DNA of 57,715 nucleotides from positions 1 to 57,715 of the forward strand of contig CAMBZU010000010.1 in the NCBI GenBank assembly GCA_945872355.1, written 5' to 3'. The translations under genes and the position numbers were made by a program. Below are positions 18,742 through 26,970 of the stretch, one piece after another (position 1 is the first letter of the stretch; each line of letters begins with the position of its first letter). Source of the stretch: Chitinophaga pinensis (GTDB taxonomy: Bacteria > Bacteroidota > Bacteroidia > UBA4408). Under the pieces are notes generated by a model, which saw nothing but the letters and a program-made list of their open reading frames with translations, made no database searches and was not told the DNA's origin.

Positions 18742-18799
18742 TTCTGAATTGTTAATTCTAAATTATTCTGAATTGTTATTTATTAATCCTGAATTATTA
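18741..18799. repeat. Short AT-rich tandem repeat after the amidotransferase gene
   Basis: ATTCTGAATTGTTA occurs at 18741-18754 and again at 18765-18778, with a degenerate third copy (ATCCTGAATTATTA) at 18786-18799. The spacing is 21 to 24 bases. The array begins at the last base of the stop codon. Confidence 0.6.
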
Positions 18800-18819
18800 A
18801 TCATTGATTATTTGCCTAT

Positions 18820-19047
18820 TTAACCAAATTGTGTATTTAGAGCGTTATTTAGGACATAGGTTAATTGCTGTAGTTTTTCCTGACGTAATGCTTTTATGGT
18901 ATTGCATAATTTCTCATGCGAATTTGGGTTTAATACCGATGTGAAATAAGTAATGGCACAAATTTGTTTCACGGCATTTGTCCCAAACTTTTTTTCCGAT
19001 CGGCATTTACCAATGTAAGATTTTAAATTATTGGCATAATTTATAAA
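18820..19047 (-). pseudogene. Open frame without a start codon, possible gene remnant
   Basis: Between a TGA at 19048-19050 and a TAA at 18820-18822 the minus strand is open for 75 codons, long for AT-rich intergenic DNA. The translation includes KFGTNAVKQICAITYF and NSHEKLCNTIKALRQEKLQQ, which look like ordinary globular or helical protein. There is no ATG in frame. An embedded 25-base core recurs at 935-965. It may be a fragment of a transposable or dispersed element; no family is recognised. Confidence 0.3.
18909..18934. repeat. Dispersed repeat core, copy B
   Basis: ATTTCTCATGCGA followed by ATTTGGGTTTAA matches the copy at 935-965 except for one base and a 5-base insertion there. Both copies are in the same orientation and both sit between genes. 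Confidence 0.5.
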
Positions 19048-19084
19048 TCACATTGGTATAATTTGGGTAAACATATAAGTAATA

Positions 19085-19118
19085 AAAAAGCCTGACATAT
19101 TGCTATGTCAGGCTTTTT
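19085..19118 (-). terminator. Intrinsic terminator after rpsA
   Basis: A perfect 15-bp stem (AAAAAGCCTGACATA with TATGTCAGGCTTTTT) and a TTGC loop. Both arms supply a T tract, so it can work in both directions. It lies 17 bases past the rpsA stop. Confidence 0.9.
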
Positions 19119-19135
19119 ATAATTAGTTAAGAAAA

Positions 19136-20941
19136 TTATTTCTTTTTCTTTTCGTTTTCTTGAAGTTCATCTCTTAAGTCGCTCAATGCGCTGATATCGC
19201 CAAATGTGGTTTTTTCAACACTTTCTTTCACTTTCTTAACAGCTTTCTTTTCAGCTTTCTCTGCAGTTTTCTTTTCTTCAGTTTCAACAGCTTTTTCAGC
19301 AGCTATAGCGTCATCATGAATTTTTGCATGAGATGCAATAATTTTCTTGCTTTCTTTATTGAATTCTAAAACTTTAAATTCTGCTTGCTCTTCTACTTTT
19401 AAAGAATTACCATCAGCTTTCATCAAATGACGTGTTGGAGCAAATCCTTCAACACCATAAGGTAAAGCAATAACAGCACCTTTATCAGTAATTTGAGTTA
19501 CTGTACCTGTATGAACAGAATCAAGGGTAAATACAGTTTCGAATACTTCCCAAGGATTTTCTTCCAATTGTTTGTGTCCTAAACTTAATCTACGATTTTC
19601 GCTATCCATTTCTAGCACCTTCACATCAATCATGTCTCCGATTTTGCAGAATTCCGATGGATGTTTAATTTTCTTAGACCATGATAAATCTGAGATATGA
19701 ATTAAACCATCAACACCTTCTTCTAATTCAACAAAAATACCGAAATTAGTAAAATTACGAACAGTTGCTGCATGTTGAGAACCGATTCCATATTTATCGA
19801 TAACTGTTGTCCAAGGATCAGCTGACAATTGTTTTACACCTAGTGACATTTTGCGTTCTTCACGGTCAAGTGTTAGAATAACAGCTTCAACAGCGTCACC
19901 AACTTTCATGAAGTCTTGAGCAGTTCTTAAATGTTGACTCCAGCTCATTTCTGAAACGTGGATTAAACCTTCAACACCAGGCAATATTTCGATGAATGCA
20001 CCGTAATCAGCTAAAACTACTACTTTACCAGCAACTTTATCACCAACATTTAAGTTAGCATCTAAAGAATCCCATGGATGAGGAGTTAATTGTTTTAAGC
20101 CTAAAGCAATACGTTTTTTATTATCATCAAAATCAAGAATTACTACATTGATCTTAGCATCTAACTGAACAATTTCTTCTGGATGATTGATACGTCCCCA
20201 AGATAAGTCAGTGATATGAATTAAACCATCAACACCACCTAAATCGATAAACACACCGTAAGAAGTAATATTTTTAACCACACCTTCTAAGATTTGTCCT
20301 TTCTCTAATTTAGAGATAATATCTTTCTTTTGTTGTTCTAATTCTTCTTCGATAAGTGCCTTGTGAGAAACAACAACATTTTTGAATTCTTTGTTGATTT
20401 TCACTACTTTGAATTCCATGATCTTACCAACATACACATCGTAATCGCGAATTGGTTTAACATCAATTTGAGATCCAGGTAAGAATGCTTCAATACCAAA
20501 TACATCGGCAATTAAACCACCTTTTGTACGGCATTTTACGAAACCTTTAATGATTTCTTCTTTCTCCAATGCTTCATTAACTCTATCCCAAGAGCGCAAT
20601 GCACGCGCTTTTTTATGAGAAAGAATCAATTGACCTGATTTGTCTTCTTGGCTTTCAACATAAACTTCTAATTTATCTCCTACTTTAATCTCTGGATTGT
20701 AACGCACTTCACTTAGCGGAACAATACCATCAGATTTGTAGCCGATGTTAACTAATAAGTCTTTTGTAGTAACAGAAACGATAATTCCATCAATAACATC
20801 ATGTTCAGTTACAGAATGCAATGTATTTTCATACATCGTTTCCATTTTTGAACGTTCGTCAGCAGAATAGTTTTGTGATTTTTTTCCTATTGCATCCCAG
20901 TTAAAGTCGGCAAGTGGAGCGAATTTGTCATGTTCAGACAT
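19136..20941 (-). CDS. rpsA: 30S ribosomal protein S1
   Basis: Binds mRNA on the 30S subunit during initiation. The 601-residue product has six S1 (OB-fold) repeats; the third to fifth show the clearest signatures, such as GVFIDLGGVDGLIHITDLSW, GAFIEILPGVEGLIHVSEMS and GIFVELEEGVDGLIHISDLS. A Lys/Glu-rich tail of about 50 residues follows. The gene has a leader of about 85 nt with two possible hairpins and a near-consensus promoter at 21033-21059, and ends with a strong terminator, so it looks like a single-gene transcript. Confidence 0.97.
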   Translation of the reverse strand: MSEHDKFAPLADFNWDAIGKKSQNYSADERSKMETMYENTLHSVTEHDVIDGIIVSVTTKDLLVNIGYKSDGIVPLSEVRYNPEIKVGDKLEVYVESQEDKSGQLILSHKKARALRSWDRVNEALEKEEIIKGFVKCRTKGGLIADVFGIEAFLPGSQIDVKPIRDYDVYVGKIMEFKVVKINKEFKNVVVSHKALIEEELEQQKKDIISKLEKGQILEGVVKNITSYGVFIDLGGVDGLIHITDLSWGRINHPEEIVQLDAKINVVILDFDDNKKRIALGLKQLTPHPWDSLDANLNVGDKVAGKVVVLADYGAFIEILPGVEGLIHVSEMSWSQHLRTAQDFMKVGDAVEAVILTLDREERKMSLGVKQLSADPWTTVIDKYGIGSQHAATVRNFTNFGIFVELEEGVDGLIHISDLSWSKKIKHPSEFCKIGDMIDVKVLEMDSENRRLSLGHKQLEENPWEVFETVFTLDSVHTGTVTQITDKGAVIALPYGVEGFAPTRHLMKADGNSLKVEEQAEFKVLEFNKESKKIIASHAKIHDDAIAAEKAVETEEKKTAEKAEKKAVKKVKESVEKTTFGDISALSDLRDELQENEKKKK

Positions 20942-20963
20942 GATTTTGATTTGGTTTTGTATC

Positions 20964-21028
20964 CTGCGTTAAATTATTCGCAGAAGGGGTTTATAAATGA
21001 ATTAATTTAATTATCCTTTTTAAAAAGG
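20964..21028 (-). promoter_or_regulatory. Structured 5' leader of rpsA
   Basis: Two inverted repeats lie in the rpsA leader: a 14-base perfect palindrome CCTTTTTAAAAAGG at 21015-21028, and a CTGCG/CGCAG stem with a 10-base loop at 20964-20983. S1 is autoregulated in other bacteria, so a regulatory leader is plausible, but this is inference. Confidence 0.4.
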
Positions 21029-21032
21029 GATG

Positions 21033-21059
21033 CGAAGGTAATCATTAATTATTTATCAA
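21033..21059 (-). promoter_or_regulatory. Promoter of rpsA
   Basis: On the minus strand TTG (21057-21059) is 16 bases from TACCTTCG (21033-21040), one mismatch from TAnnTTTG. Predicted leader about 85 nt. Confidence 0.5.
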
Positions 21060-21240
21060 TAAAATTTTTACTGTTTTTTATTTAATTGAATTTCAATTAT
21101 TTATATTGATACACAATTTATGATTATTCTTTTTAATATTAACCTATAGAAATTCCTTGCAAAGTGATTCCTTTTAAGGTAAACTATACTCATACAAGTC
21201 TTTCTAGGTAATTTGATTTAAAATATTGTGCTTCTTTTTT

Positions 21241-21304
21241 GTAAATATTGTCAACGTAATGACATATTTTATGTAAATATTGTCATCATAATGACATATT
21301 TCAC
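21241..21304. repeat. Two-unit 32-bp repeat array downstream of the ATPase gene
   Basis: Two direct copies at 21241-21272 and 21273-21304 with a period of 32. Each carries a dyad TGTCA-N6-TGACA: TGTCAACGTAATGACA at 21249-21264 and TGTCATCATAATGACA at 21281-21296. The same unit occurs upstream of the gene at 22515-22577. Confidence 0.85.
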
Positions 21305-21368
21305 TTTTTAAAATCGCTTATCATTGTTTTACAGGCACTTAATTAATTTATATAATAATATGGAAATC

Positions 21369-22502
21369 CTATAAAATAAAATTCAAATAGCTTTTTTCAT
21401 TAATCACTTCAAAAGAAGCTTTTGGATATGCCTTTTCGAATGCAATTGGTATTTTAGGCACTTTGTTGACATTATATTTAAATTCAAATGCTGCAATATT
21501 TTTATTCTTCACTTCAATTAAATCAATTTCCTGTTGATCGTAGGTGCGCCAGAAATGGTATGATTTAGTATCTTTTTTATAGGCATTTTTTTTTATTCTT
21601 TCCATAAATAAGTAGTTTTCCCAAAGCATGCCAATATCATTTCCATTGCGCAAAGCCATAGGCGTAAAATCTTGAATAATGGCATTTCTTATTCCATTAT
21701 CAACAAAGTACCAGCGTTGACTTTTAGAAATTTCTTTGCGTAAGTTATTGCTGTAAGCGGGTACTTTTATGAGTACAAAAACTTGGGTTAAAAGATTGAG
21801 ATATTTTTCAACTGTATTTTTGCTAATTCCAAGGGCGGTGCCAAGTTCGTTGTAAGAAACTTCCTTCCCAATTTGATAGGCAATCATTTTAAGTAAATTA
21901 AAAATTACAGAAGGACTTCTTATACCATCTAAAATTAAAATGTCTTTTAACAAATAAGCATTAACCAATTCAACTAAATAACGCCTTTTATATTCAAGTT
22001 TCTCATAGTGCCAAAGTTCTGGATATGAGCCATAAACCAATCGTTCTTCAAGATTTTGTTTTGCTTGTAATAAATTTTCTTTGAGTTCACCTTGCCAAAT
22101 AGGATATAAATTTAGTGTATTGCTTCTACCTGTGAGGGGCTCTCCTGAAACATTGAGTAAATCGAAAGCCGATGAACCCGTTACTAAAACTTTTACACCT
22201 TTTACAGTATCTACTATTAATTTTAATTTTTTGCCGATTTCTGGAATAGCTTGTGCTTCATCGATAACTAACAAATCGTAACCATTCAATAAACGCTTGT
22301 AATTTGCTGTTGTTCTTTTGGCAAGTAGTTCATGGGTGTCTTCATCTTCACCATTTAAAAGTAAAAATGAACCTTTATACTTTTCGAGAAAATTTTCGAT
22401 TAGGATAGATTTACCAACTCTTCTAGCACCCAATAGCAAAGTTACTTTTTGAGGCATGAGCATTTTAGCTAATTCCTTTTCTTGAATTCTAATAATTTCC
22501 AT
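21369..22502 (-). CDS. AAA_14/DUF4143-type P-loop ATPase
   Basis: A 377-residue ATPase with an AAA_14 N-terminal domain and a DUF4143 C-terminal domain. Walker A is GARRVGKS at 25-32, Walker B is LLVIDEAQ at 77-84, and TGSSAFDL carries the sensor Ser. The C-terminal half contains a winged-helix-like segment (GTALGISKNTVEKYLNLL) and an end resembling a PD-(D/E)XK-like fold (DQQEIDLIEVKNKNIAAFEFK), as often seen in this family. The biological role of the family is not established. The gene sits alone between rpsA and a TonB receptor and is bracketed by two 32-bp repeat pairs. The -7 box lies only 4 bases before the ATG, so the mRNA may be leaderless. Confidence 0.9.
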   Translation of the reverse strand: MEIIRIQEKELAKMLMPQKVTLLLGARRVGKSILIENFLEKYKGSFLLLNGEDEDTHELLAKRTTANYKRLLNGYDLLVIDEAQAIPEIGKKLKLIVDTVKGVKVLVTGSSAFDLLNVSGEPLTGRSNTLNLYPIWQGELKENLLQAKQNLEERLVYGSYPELWHYEKLEYKRRYLVELVNAYLLKDILILDGIRSPSVIFNLLKMIAYQIGKEVSYNELGTALGISKNTVEKYLNLLTQVFVLIKVPAYSNNLRKEISKSQRWYFVDNGIRNAIIQDFTPMALRNGNDIGMLWENYLFMERIKKNAYKKDTKSYHFWRTYDQQEIDLIEVKNKNIAAFEFKYNVNKVPKIPIAFEKAYPKASFEVINEKSYLNFIL

Positions 22503-22506
22503 GGCA

Positions 22507-22514
22507 CAAATATA
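22507..22514 (-). promoter_or_regulatory. -7 box of the ATPase gene
   Basis: It reads TATATTTG on the minus strand, a full consensus match, 4 bases from the ATG. A TGTCA-N6-TGACA dyad begins 8 bases further upstream, in the zone RNA polymerase would cover, so it could be an operator. Confidence 0.5.
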
Positions 22515-22577
22515 GTAAATTTGTCAACGTAATGACAGAATTTATATAAATATTGTCAACGTAATGACAGTATTTAC
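22515..22577. repeat. Two-unit 31/32-bp repeat array upstream of the ATPase gene
   Basis: Units at 22515-22545 and 22546-22577, each with the identical dyad TGTCAACGTAATGACA (22522-22537 and 22554-22569), again spaced by 32 bases. They are in the same orientation as the downstream pair. Confidence 0.85.
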
Positions 22578-22850
22578 ATTATAATATTGTTATTATACTG
22601 TTTTTAAGCACTTTATATATTAAATGCTATTTCTGCAAAATATAATTGTTGTTTAATTGCAAATATAAATTTTGGGTCTTTGTGAATAGGGATTTAATAT
22701 TTCCACACTTTCTTAATTTATTATTCAACTTTTTGATTTGATTGAACTAAAAGTTATTTCTTTGTTCCTCCATTTTTCAAACTTTTCACTAATGGTTTTA
22801 AACAATAACCTCATTCATTAGTTTATTTAATCTGGTCTTCAAAGAATAAA

Positions 22851-25295
22851 ATGAAAAAGAAAATAATATATTTATTGATTACAAACTTGGTTTGTTTTTT
22901 AATGCCATGCAAAGTTGTAGCTCAAAAAACAGGTAATATTATTGGCATAATTAAAGATAAAGAAACGCAAGAAACCATGGTTGGTGTAACTGCCATTTTG
23001 CAGGGAACACAGCTTTCAGCAGCAACTGATATTGATGGTAAATTTAAGATTACGAATATTCCTACCGGCAGTTATAATTTGCAATTTCAATTTATTGGAT
23101 ACAGTCCCAAAACGATATTTAACCTGGTTATTACCACCGGCAATGATAATATTGTAAACGTTGAATTAGATGCAGCTACAGAAAATTTAAAAGAAGTTAC
23201 TGTTACCGCTAATACTTTTGGAAAAAGAACAGAAACTCCGCTATCTGTACAAAGCCTTTCGGCAGAAGAAATAAAGAGTAACCCAGGCGGCAATTTTGAT
23301 ATTTCGAAAGTGGTACAAGCTTTACCTGGTGTAAGCGGAACGACCGGTAGTGCAAGTTTTAGAAATGATATTATTATAAGAGGTGGTGCGCCCAATGAAA
23401 ATGTGTATTACTTAGATGGCATTGAAGTGCCACAAATTAATCATTTTGCTACACAAGGCAGTGCTGGTGGCCCTGCGGGCATTTTAAATGTTTCATTTAT
23501 TGAAGATGTAACATTAAGTAGCAGTAGCTTTGGCGCTAAGTATGACAATGCTTTATCATCGGTCTTACAGTTCAAACAACGCAATGGAAATCCAGATCAT
23601 TTTCAAGGAAACTTTAGATTAAGCAGTACTGAGGTTGCCGCAACTATGGAAGGGCCACTCAGCAAAAAGACAACTTTCTTAGCTTCGGCGAGGAGGTCCT
23701 ATTTACAGTATTTATTTGCCGCTATAGATTTACCGATACGTCCTAATTACTGGGATTTTCAGTATAAAGTTAATCATCAACTTGATTCAAAAACTACATT
23801 AACAGCCATTGGAATAGGTGCCATTGATGAATTTAGTTTTGGCGTTCCTAAAAACTCAGACCCAAGCAAGGAATACGTGCTTAGGGCATTTCCAACAATA
23901 AATCAATGGACTTACACGGTTGGATTTAATTTAAAACGTTTAATTAATAAAGGTTATTATAATATTGCACTGAGCAGAAATATGTTCAATAATCAACTTG
24001 ATCAGTATGAAGATGCCCAAGTGAATGATGAAAGCAAACGAAATATAAAATCGCTTTCTCAAGAAATTGAAAATAAATTGCGCTTTGATGTAAACAAGTT
24101 CTCAGGTAAGTGGAAGTTTAACTATGGATTGATGGCCCAGTATGTGAAATACAACAACAATTCATACATACGTTTAAGAAAGGAAATTCAAGATAGCTTA
24201 GGCAATACCATACAGCCGGGTTTTAGCTTAAATTTTAATTCAGCAATTGAGTTCTATAAAGCAGGTATTTTTGGAAGTGTAACCCGAAGATTTTTTACAG
24301 ATAGATTAATTACTACTTTTGGTTTAAGAAGCGATGTGAATAGTTTTATGAATGATGGCGTGAATCCACTAAATGCGTTATCTCCAAGATTTTCGGTGAC
24401 TTATGCAATAACAGAAAAGTGGAATATTAATGCTTCGGTTGGTCGTTATGCAAAAATTCCAATTTACACCATATTAGGCTTTAAGGACAATGCAGGTGCA
24501 TTTGTAAACAAAGACAATAAATATATTTTATGCGATCATTATGTAGCAGGTTTGGAGTATCTGCCAACAGGCTCAATGCGCATTACATTAGAAGGATTTT
24601 ATAAATCCTATAGCAATTATCCTATTTCTAATTTTGATGGCACCTCTTTGGCAAATCAAGGTGGAAATTTTGGTGCTATTGGGAATGAAAATGTAAGCAG
24701 CACTGGTAAAGGAAGATCATATGGAGGAGAATTATTTATACAACAAAAATTAATTAAAAACTTTTTCGCCACAGCATCATACACACTATTTTGGAGTGCG
24801 TTTACTGGAGTAAATGGACAGTATGTTTCATCATCTTGGGATACAAGACATTTAGTATCATTTATTGTAGGTAAGAAATTTAAAAAGGGATGGGAAATAG
24901 GTATGAAATTTAGATATTCTGGAGGCTCACCATACACGCCATTTGATACGATTGCCTCTCGTTCAAACTACTTAGCCACTGGAAATGGGGTGCTCGATTA
25001 TTCGAAGTTAAACACTGTATTATTGCCTTCTTTCAAACAGTTTGATCTTAGAATTGATAAGAAATTCAATGGTAAGCATGCCAGTTTTGACATTTACTTT
25101 GATGTTACTAATGCTTTACTTTTTCGCAATCAATCTGTTCCTAATTACACGTTTGATCGCACAGCTGATAACTCAGGATTTAAAACCACCGATGGAAAAG
25201 CACTTATGCCAGATGGTAGCAATGCAGTTCCTTTGATTCTTAAAAATGACGATTTATCTGTGACGCCTTCTTTAGGTTTTATCATTGAGTTTTAA
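22851..25295 (+). CDS. TonB-dependent outer-membrane receptor
   Basis: A TonB-dependent transporter of 814 residues: signal peptide (1-25), CarboxypepD_reg-like Ig domain (about 28-115), plug domain (about 125-235, with FRNDIIIRGGAPNENVYYLDGIEVP), then a 22-strand-type barrel ending in aromatic VTPSLGFIIEF. Unlike SusC proteins it lacks a neighbouring SusD, so a siderophore, cobalamin or other small ligand is as likely as glycan; the substrate cannot be read from the sequence. It is transcribed away from the ATPase cassette and is followed by convergent genes. Confidence 0.93.
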   Translation: MKKKIIYLLITNLVCFLMPCKVVAQKTGNIIGIIKDKETQETMVGVTAILQGTQLSAATDIDGKFKITNIPTGSYNLQFQFIGYSPKTIFNLVITTGNDNIVNVELDAATENLKEVTVTANTFGKRTETPLSVQSLSAEEIKSNPGGNFDISKVVQALPGVSGTTGSASFRNDIIIRGGAPNENVYYLDGIEVPQINHFATQGSAGGPAGILNVSFIEDVTLSSSSFGAKYDNALSSVLQFKQRNGNPDHFQGNFRLSSTEVAATMEGPLSKKTTFLASARRSYLQYLFAAIDLPIRPNYWDFQYKVNHQLDSKTTLTAIGIGAIDEFSFGVPKNSDPSKEYVLRAFPTINQWTYTVGFNLKRLINKGYYNIALSRNMFNNQLDQYEDAQVNDESKRNIKSLSQEIENKLRFDVNKFSGKWKFNYGLMAQYVKYNNNSYIRLRKEIQDSLGNTIQPGFSLNFNSAIEFYKAGIFGSVTRRFFTDRLITTFGLRSDVNSFMNDGVNPLNALSPRFSVTYAITEKWNINASVGRYAKIPIYTILGFKDNAGAFVNKDNKYILCDHYVAGLEYLPTGSMRITLEGFYKSYSNYPISNFDGTSLANQGGNFGAIGNENVSSTGKGRSYGGELFIQQKLIKNFFATASYTLFWSAFTGVNGQYVSSSWDTRHLVSFIVGKKFKKGWEIGMKFRYSGGSPYTPFDTIASRSNYLATGNGVLDYSKLNTVLLPSFKQFDLRIDKKFNGKHASFDIYFDVTNALLFRNQSVPNYTFDRTADNSGFKTTDGKALMPDGSNAVPLILKNDDLSVTPSLGFIIEF

Positions 25296-25361
25296 ATTAT
25301 AAAATTAATGAGTTACGCAGGGCATGCCAGTGTTGTTTTAAGATTACAATATTCCGATTAA

Positions 25362-26951
25362 TTATGATAAGCCGGCTGCGATAGCGCATTTAATACCATC
25401 CATAGCAGCAGATACAATGCCACCTGCATAGCCAGCACCTTCGCCACAAGGATATAAACCTTTAATGCGAATATGACTAAGGTCATCAATATTCCTAGGA
25501 ATTCTAACAGGCGTGCTTGTTCTACTTTCAACACCAACAACAATAGCTTCGTTGCTTGTATAGCCTTTCATTTTTTTACCAAAATTTTCGAAAGCAAGTC
25601 TTAATCTTAACGCCACCTCATTTGGCAATACAGCATTTAAATCGGCACTTTTTACACCTGGTTGATAGCTACATTTAGGAAGATCTGAAGAAATTTTTTT
25701 ACTGATAAAATCTTGCAATCTTTGCGCTGGTGCAACCTGTGTTTGTCCACCAAACTGCCATGCCTTTTGTTCCACAGCTGATTGATAGCGCATACCTGCT
25801 AAAGCCTTGAATTTTTGAAAAGGCATAAAATCTTTTTCATCAACAGCAACCACAATTCCTGAATTAGCGTAAGGATTATTTCTTTTAGAAGGCGACCAAC
25901 CATTTGTTACTATTTCGCCAGGCGCAGTGGCACAGGGCGCTATAATCCCACCAGGGCACATGCAAAAAGAATATACTCCTCTTTCGTGCACTTGTTCAAC
26001 CAAGCTATAACTTGATGCAGGTAAATATTTTCTTGTTTCTGGCACAGCAGCTATGCTACAATGGTATTGAATACTATCAATTAAATCTTGTGGGTGTTCA
26101 ACACGCAAACCTATGGCAAAAGGCTTTACTTCTATTTCAATATTTTTTTCATCAAGTAATTGATATATATCTCGTGCAGAGTGCCCTGTAGCTAGTATTA
26201 ATTGTTTGGCTTTAAAATTTATTAAACTTTTATTATCGACATGTTGCAGGGTAATACCTGATAGGCTATTGCTGTTAATTTCTAAATTAACCAATTGATG
26301 ATTGAAGTAAAATTCGCCACCGCAATCGATAATAGCAGCGCGCATATTTTCAATAATCTTGGGCAACTTATTTGTTCCAATATGCGGATGTGCATCAATC
26401 AATATTTGAATATCAGCACCATAGTTTACAAATGTATGCAGCACTTTATCAATACTTCCTCTCTTACCCGAACGCGTGTATAATTTACCATCACTATATG
26501 TTCCTGCGCCTCCTTCACCAAAACAGTAATTTGAATTTGGATTTACGAGCTGTTCTTTATTGATCAAAGCCAGGTCTCTTCTTCTGTCTCTAACAGTTTT
26601 ACCTCTTTCTATTATTATTGGCTTTAAACCATTTTCAATTGCTTGCAATGCAGCAAATAAACCAGCAGGACCTGCGCCAACAATATATAATTCTTTGGCA
26701 TGCTTTACCTGATTTAGCCGCAGTGGGCTGAGCAGCCAAATGTTTTGTGGTTCAGGTTGTTCGTCAATAAAAACTTTTAATTTTAAATTAATTCTAACCT
26801 TTCCACCGCGGGCATCAATAGATTTTTTAATGGTTTGAATGTGCGATATTGAAGCTATATGACAGTTAGATTCTTTTGCAGCAGTTGACTTTACGAAATC
26901 ATTATTTAATGATTCATGCGGTTTTAAAACAATATTTATTTCTTTAATCAT
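25362..26951 (-). CDS. FAD-dependent oxidoreductase of the COG2509 type
   Basis: A 529-residue flavoprotein. An N-terminal domain (1-80) precedes the dinucleotide-binding motif IVGAGPAGLFAALQA (90-104) and IIERG. The following GEGGAGTYSDGKLYTR and the C-terminal GLYPCGEGAGYAGGIVSAAMDG are hallmarks of the uncharacterised FAD-dependent dehydrogenase group COG2509. The substrate is not known. It is the last gene of an apparent operon, 19 bases after porT. The gap to the convergent TonB gene (66 bases) contains no clear terminator. Confidence 0.88.
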   Translation of the reverse strand: MIKEINIVLKPHESLNNDFVKSTAAKESNCHIASISHIQTIKKSIDARGGKVRINLKLKVFIDEQPEPQNIWLLSPLRLNQVKHAKELYIVGAGPAGLFAALQAIENGLKPIIIERGKTVRDRRRDLALINKEQLVNPNSNYCFGEGGAGTYSDGKLYTRSGKRGSIDKVLHTFVNYGADIQILIDAHPHIGTNKLPKIIENMRAAIIDCGGEFYFNHQLVNLEINSNSLSGITLQHVDNKSLINFKAKQLILATGHSARDIYQLLDEKNIEIEVKPFAIGLRVEHPQDLIDSIQYHCSIAAVPETRKYLPASSYSLVEQVHERGVYSFCMCPGGIIAPCATAPGEIVTNGWSPSKRNNPYANSGIVVAVDEKDFMPFQKFKALAGMRYQSAVEQKAWQFGGQTQVAPAQRLQDFISKKISSDLPKCSYQPGVKSADLNAVLPNEVALRLRLAFENFGKKMKGYTSNEAIVVGVESRTSTPVRIPRNIDDLSHIRIKGLYPCGEGAGYAGGIVSAAMDGIKCAIAAGLS

Positions 26952-26970
26952 TTAGGTTTACATCTATCAA

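Larger units (their letters stand above)
18742..19135. other. Intergenic region between the amidotransferase gene and rpsA
   Basis: This gap of 394 bases contains the AT-rich repeat (18741-18799), a degenerate open frame on the minus strand (18820-19047), an imperfect dyad (TACCAATGT near 19009 and ACATTGGTA near 19050), and the rpsA terminator at 19085-19118. No confident gene is present. Confidence 0.6.
20942..21368. other. Intergenic region between rpsA and the ATPase gene
   Basis: This gap of 427 bases contains the rpsA leader hairpins (20964-21028), the rpsA promoter (21033-21059), and the downstream 32-bp repeat pair (21241-21304). The stretch 21065-21240 shows nothing recognisable. 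Confidence 0.6.
22503..22850. other. Intergenic region between the ATPase gene and the TonB receptor gene
   Basis: This gap of 348 bases contains the ATPase promoter and the upstream 32-bp repeat pair (22507-22577). The remaining 270 bases are AT-rich with no clear element; no full -7 match was found for the TonB receptor gene. Confidence 0.55.

Noticed and set aside
21241..22577. Possible CRISPR array
   Set aside because: The 32-bp units are directly adjacent with no unique spacers, there are only two per side and no cas gene is present.
25296..25361. Terminator between the convergent TonB receptor and FAD oxidoreductase genes
   Set aside because: GGCATGCC is palindromic but too short and has no T tract.
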